DNA from: Pseudomonadota bacterium
GTDB lineage: Bacteria > Hydrothermota > 32-111 > QNBC01
Length of the DNA stretch: 7,468 bases
Assembly (NCBI GenBank): GCA_011682715.1
Contig: JAACEC010000040.1
Span: 1-7,468, forward strand
Reading direction: 5' to 3'
Position numbers and translations under genes: made by a program. The notes beneath the pieces were generated by a model. It saw only the letters and a program-made list of their open reading frames with translations. It ran no database searches and was not told the origin of the DNA. Shown here one piece after another: positions 6,281 through 7,468 of this stretch. How positions within the stretch are numbered: position 1 is the first letter of the stretch; the number at the start of each line of letters is the position of its first letter.

Positions 6281-6712
6281 ATGGTTAAAATAAAGATAAA
6301 TATACTCAAAAACGGGATTTCGTTGCCTGAATATAAAACGGAGCACTCTTCCGGAATGGACATCTGTTCATCAGAGGATATTGTTATAAAAAAGGGAGGG
6401 ATTAGTGCTGTATCAACGGGGATTGCGGTGGAAATCCCTCCCGGATATGAAATACAGGTGAGACCACGAAGTGGTCTGGCGCTAAAACATGGGATAGGAG
6501 TGCTCAATTCCCCGGGAACTGTTGATGCCGATTATAGAGGGGAGGTAAAGGTTATTTTATTCAACTTTTCATCGGGAGATTACAAAATAAAAAAGGGGGA
6601 TAGAATAGCTCAACTTGTTCTATCGAAGGTATATAAAGCGGAAATTGTCGAATCGAAAGAACTGAGTGACACGGAGAGAGGAGACGGGGGATTCGGACAT
6701 ACGGGATATTAA
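6281..6712 (+). CDS. dut: dUTPase (deoxyuridine 5'-triphosphate nucleotidohydrolase)
   Basis: Dut hydrolyses dUTP to dUMP and pyrophosphate, keeping uracil out of DNA and supplying dUMP. The 143-residue length is typical of the homotrimeric family. All five motifs are present: HSSGMDICS (22-30), RPRSGLALKHGI (61-72), GTVDADYRGEV (79-89, with the catalytic Asp82 and Tyr85), KGDRIAQLVL (105-114) and RGDGGFGHTG (133-142), the C-terminal arm with Arg133 and Phe138 that closes over the triphosphate. The last motif has His140 where Ser or Thr is common. The ATG lies one base after the lipoprotein stop and has no SD at normal distance (AGGAGG at 6243-6248 is too far), so translation probably depends on reinitiation after the upstream gene. 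It is the last gene of the plus-strand run and pairs functionally with the dCMP deaminase two genes upstream of the lipoprotein. Confidence 0.96.
   Translation: MVKIKINILKNGISLPEYKTEHSSGMDICSSEDIVIKKGGISAVSTGIAVEIPPGYEIQVRPRSGLALKHGIGVLNSPGTVDADYRGEVKVILFNFSSGDYKIKKGDRIAQLVLSKVYKAEIVESKELSDTERGDGGFGHTGY
6461..6477 (+). other. Perfect 7-bp inverted repeat inside dut
   Basis: AGACCAC (6461-6467) and GTGGTCT (6471-6477) are exact inverted copies separated by GAA. In RNA this is a tight, fairly GC-rich hairpin in an AT-rich gene. It falls on the codons of motif 2 (RPRSGL), so protein constraint may explain it. No function is assigned. Confidence 0.6.
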
Positions 6713-6744
6713 AGAATTGTTCAATTGCATTGCTGATTTAGGGG

Positions 6745-6948
6745 TTACTTTTTCTTTCTACTAATAAAAAATAGATGAATAGTCAGTCCTATTGCCATTC
6801 CAATTAGGAAAACAATCAGATAAAAGATCGATCCCGATACATAGATATCCCAAAAGTAGATATTTACGTGAATTATACTGGTATTCTGAAGAATAAGGAT
6901 CAATACCATTATAAATACCGTAATAGACGAAATCAATTTGCCTTTCAT
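6745..6948 (-). CDS. LapA-domain (DUF1049-like) small two-helix membrane protein
   Basis: A 67-residue inner-membrane protein on the minus strand. From the Met at 6948 it has a first helix (about 5-20, LISSITVFIMVLILIL), then QNTSIIHVNIYFW (the characteristic 'NT.pv.v.f..w' loop), a second helix (about 39-63, with GMAIG) and an RKKK tail, which should lie in the cytoplasm. This matches the LapA/DUF1049 domain; E. coli LapA takes part with LapB in lipopolysaccharide assembly control, but stand-alone homologues are mostly uncharacterised. The frame stays open to about 7056. I choose 6948 because AAGGAGA (6954-6960) lies 5 bases before it and a promoter sits just upstream, and because the extra 36 residues look unlike the family. 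It is convergent with dut, 32 bases apart, and I see no clear terminator between them. No LapB-like gene is in the window. Confidence 0.85.
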   Translation of the reverse strand: MKGKLISSITVFIMVLILILQNTSIIHVNIYFWDIYVSGSIFYLIVFLIGMAIGLTIHLFFISRKKK

Positions 6949-6953
6949 TAAAA

Positions 6954-6960
6954 TCTCCTT
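6954..6960 (-). promoter_or_regulatory. SD fixing the LapA-domain start
   Basis: Read on the minus strand, AAGGAGA ends 5 bases before the ATG at 6948. It selects this start over upstream in-frame candidates at 7053 and 7056. Confidence 0.8.
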
Positions 6961-6967
6961 TTTAGAT

Positions 6968-6996
6968 TCTATATCATGAATTTTATTTAAAGTCAA
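6968..6996 (-). promoter_or_regulatory. Sigma-70-type promoter for the LapA-domain gene
   Basis: On the minus strand, TTGACT (-35, 6991-6996; 5 of 6 to consensus) is 17 bases from TATAGA (-10, 6968-6973; 4 of 6). A shifted -10, TAGAAT, would give a 19-base spacer. Transcription would begin near 6961, right before the SD, leaving a leader of only about 13 bases. Confidence 0.55.
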
Positions 6997-7097
6997 TGAA
7001 ATAAGTGAGGGGTCGTGTCTGACGTACTTGGTATAGGCATATTTACCACTCATCAAAATATTATATTTCTTTTGGGGCAGATTACTTTCAATGAGAG

Positions 7098-7138
7098 GAG
7101 AGATGAAGAATTGAGGATTAAATCACTCTTCATTTCTC
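7098..7138. repeat. 12-bp-stem inverted repeat (hairpin)
   Basis: GAGAGATGAAGA (7098-7109) pairs with TCTTCATTTCTC (7127-7138) over 12 positions with one G-U pair, around a 17-base loop. On the plus strand a short T-rich tract (7141-7150, with CCC inside) follows, so it could act as a weak terminator for plus-strand transcription. It could equally be one arm of a small structured RNA or a remnant of a mobile repeat. It lies in a gene-free stretch. Confidence 0.55.
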
Positions 7139-7153
7139 ACTTTTCCCTTTGAG

Positions 7154-7231
7154 TTATTACGATGGGGAGATTGCTTAGCCTGCTTGCCAAAGCTTTAGCG
7201 CAGGTGGGGTGTTTTTCTCCTATCGTTATAG
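7154..7231. repeat. Composite imperfect palindrome of about 78 bases
   Basis: The inner hairpin is CCTGC (7179-7183) with GCAGG (7200-7204), continued after a TT bulge by GCCAAAG (7186-7192) with CTTTAGC (7193-7199), with one mismatch and centred on AAGCTT. Outer arms pair GGAGA (7166-7170) with TCTCC (7216-7220), ACGAT (7159-7163) with ATCGT (7222-7226), and 7154-7157 with 7228-7231. The inner part is clearly more GC-rich than its surroundings. It looks like a dispersed palindromic repeat (REP- or MITE-like) or a small structured RNA. Only one copy is in the window, so 'repeat' is inference. Confidence 0.5.
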
Positions 7232-7259
7232 TGTATTGTAAAATAGGAATAATATGACA

Positions 7260-7335
7260 TTCTTTAGGAGAAAGAAAGCAGAAATGATATGGGAAGGAAG
7301 TGGAATAAATTTACATTCCGCATTTATTTCGGAAT
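7260..7335 (+). other. Cluster of small, mutually exclusive stem-loops
   Basis: TTCTTT (7260-7265) pairs with AAAGAA (7271-7276) around an AGGAG loop. GGAATAAAT (7302-7310) pairs with ATTTATTTC (7322-7330), with one G-U pair; this excludes the alternative ATTCCG (7315-7320) with CGGAAT (7330-7335) and also GGAAT (7302-7306) with ATTCC (7315-7319). All lie upstream of the promoter proposed at 7375-7403, so they would act as DNA sites or in a longer transcript. AT-rich stems of this size can arise by chance. Confidence 0.3.
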
Positions 7336-7374
7336 CTCATTTTCCAACTTGTCAATCAATAACAAATTGGGCAC

Positions 7375-7403
7375 TTGCAATGAATAAATCATCGTATTAT
7401 ACT
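7375..7403 (+). promoter_or_regulatory. Sigma-70-type promoter for the gene starting at 7431
   Basis: TTGCAA (-35, 7375-7380; 4 of 6) is separated by exactly 17 bases from TATACT (-10, 7398-7403; 5 of 6). Transcription would start near 7410, giving a leader of about 20 bases that contains the SD. Confidence 0.5.
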
Positions 7404-7417
7404 AAATAGTGTAACTT

Positions 7418-7425
7418 AAAGGAGG
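7418..7425 (+). promoter_or_regulatory. Strong SD for the gene starting at 7431
   Basis: AAAGGAGG lies 5 bases before the ATG at 7431, the same arrangement as upstream of the lipoprotein gene. It is the main evidence that a real gene begins here. Confidence 0.8.
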
Positions 7426-7430
7426 ATATT

Positions 7431-7468
7431 ATGTTAGGTGGTTTTCCTTTATCCCCGTCACAAAAAGA
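7431..7468 (+). CDS. Start of an unidentified protein (3' end cut by the window)
   Basis: ATG at 7431 opens a frame reading MLGGFPLSPSQK up to the window edge. A strong SD and a fair promoter precede it, so initiation here is likely. Twelve residues are too few to identify a family. It is the first plus-strand gene after the long intergenic region and has its own transcription start, so it is probably not part of the upstream operon. Confidence 0.6.
   Translation, partial: MLGGFPLSPSQK

Noticed and set aside
4212..6712. Nucleotide-depletion antiphage defence system (deaminase plus dUTPase)
   Set aside because: Both enzymes are standard housekeeping forms with complete motifs, no sensor or effector domain is fused, and the operon also has purN and lnt.
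6713..6744. Terminator between dut and the LapA-domain gene (AATTG/CAATT at 6715-6726)
   Set aside because: Only a 5-bp AT-rich stem with a 2-base loop and no adjacent T-run; the T-rich stretch after 6747 is the coding end of the minus-strand gene.
6949..7056. Longer N-terminus for the minus-strand LapA-domain protein (103 residues)
   Set aside because: The SD at 6954-6960 and promoter at 6968-6996 fit the 6948 start, and the added residues are unlike the family.
7254..7409. 51-codon plus-strand reading frame (ATG 7254, weak AGGA 5 bases upstream)
   Set aside because: No recognisable domain, weak ribosome site, no good promoter, and its 3' end coincides with the promoter proposed for the 7431 gene. 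It could be a small gene but I cannot support it.
1..7468. CRISPR array, insertion sequence, tRNA or rRNA
   Set aside because: No regularly spaced repeats, transposase-like reading frame, cloverleaf or rRNA-like stretch was seen on either strand.

Overview
The window looks like a piece of bacterial chromosome from an AT-rich, diderm (outer-membrane) bacterium. Evidence for a bacterium is strong Shine-Dalgarno (SD) sequences, sigma-70-type promoters and chains of overlapping genes. Evidence for a diderm is an apolipoprotein N-acyltransferase (Lnt) and a lipoprotein with a clean lipobox. No rRNA, tRNA or lineage-specific marker is present. I would guess an uncultured anaerobic or candidate-phylum lineage, but this is weak inference.

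Positions 1-6712 carry one compact run of nine plus-strand genes with gaps of at most 10 bases and several overlaps, so probably one operon. In order: the 3' part of an acidic, Glu/Lys-rich protein ending in a zinc ribbon; a 309-residue protein that looks like a decayed DegT-type PLP aminotransferase; PurN (GAR transformylase) with an anomalous start; Lnt; a macro-domain protein; a ComEB-like dCMP deaminase; a DjlA/TerB-like membrane-associated protein that lacks a working J domain; a lipoprotein with about seven beta-propeller-like repeats; and dUTPase.

The recognisable enzymes give two themes. PurN, dCMP deaminase and dUTPase belong to nucleotide synthesis, the last two both feeding dUMP to thymidylate synthesis while keeping dUTP low. 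Lnt and the propeller lipoprotein belong to the envelope: Lnt would acylate the lipoprotein encoded four genes downstream. The macro-domain, DegT-like and TerB-like proteins have no assured role here.

Positions 6745-6948 hold a small minus-strand two-helix LapA-domain protein with its own compact promoter, convergent with dut. Positions 6949-7430 hold no convincing gene. They contain the LapA promoter, a 12-bp-stem hairpin (7098-7138), a longer composite palindrome (7154-7231), smaller alternating stem-loops (7260-7335) and a promoter plus strong SD leading to a new plus-strand gene at 7431 that the window edge cuts after 12 codons.

Most of the window is housekeeping. I found no confident new system. 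The best second looks are the purN start (no ATG/GTG/TTG that preserves the substrate loop), the apparent pseudoenzyme upstream of it, the J-less DjlA-like protein, and the structured intergenic region near 7098-7231.
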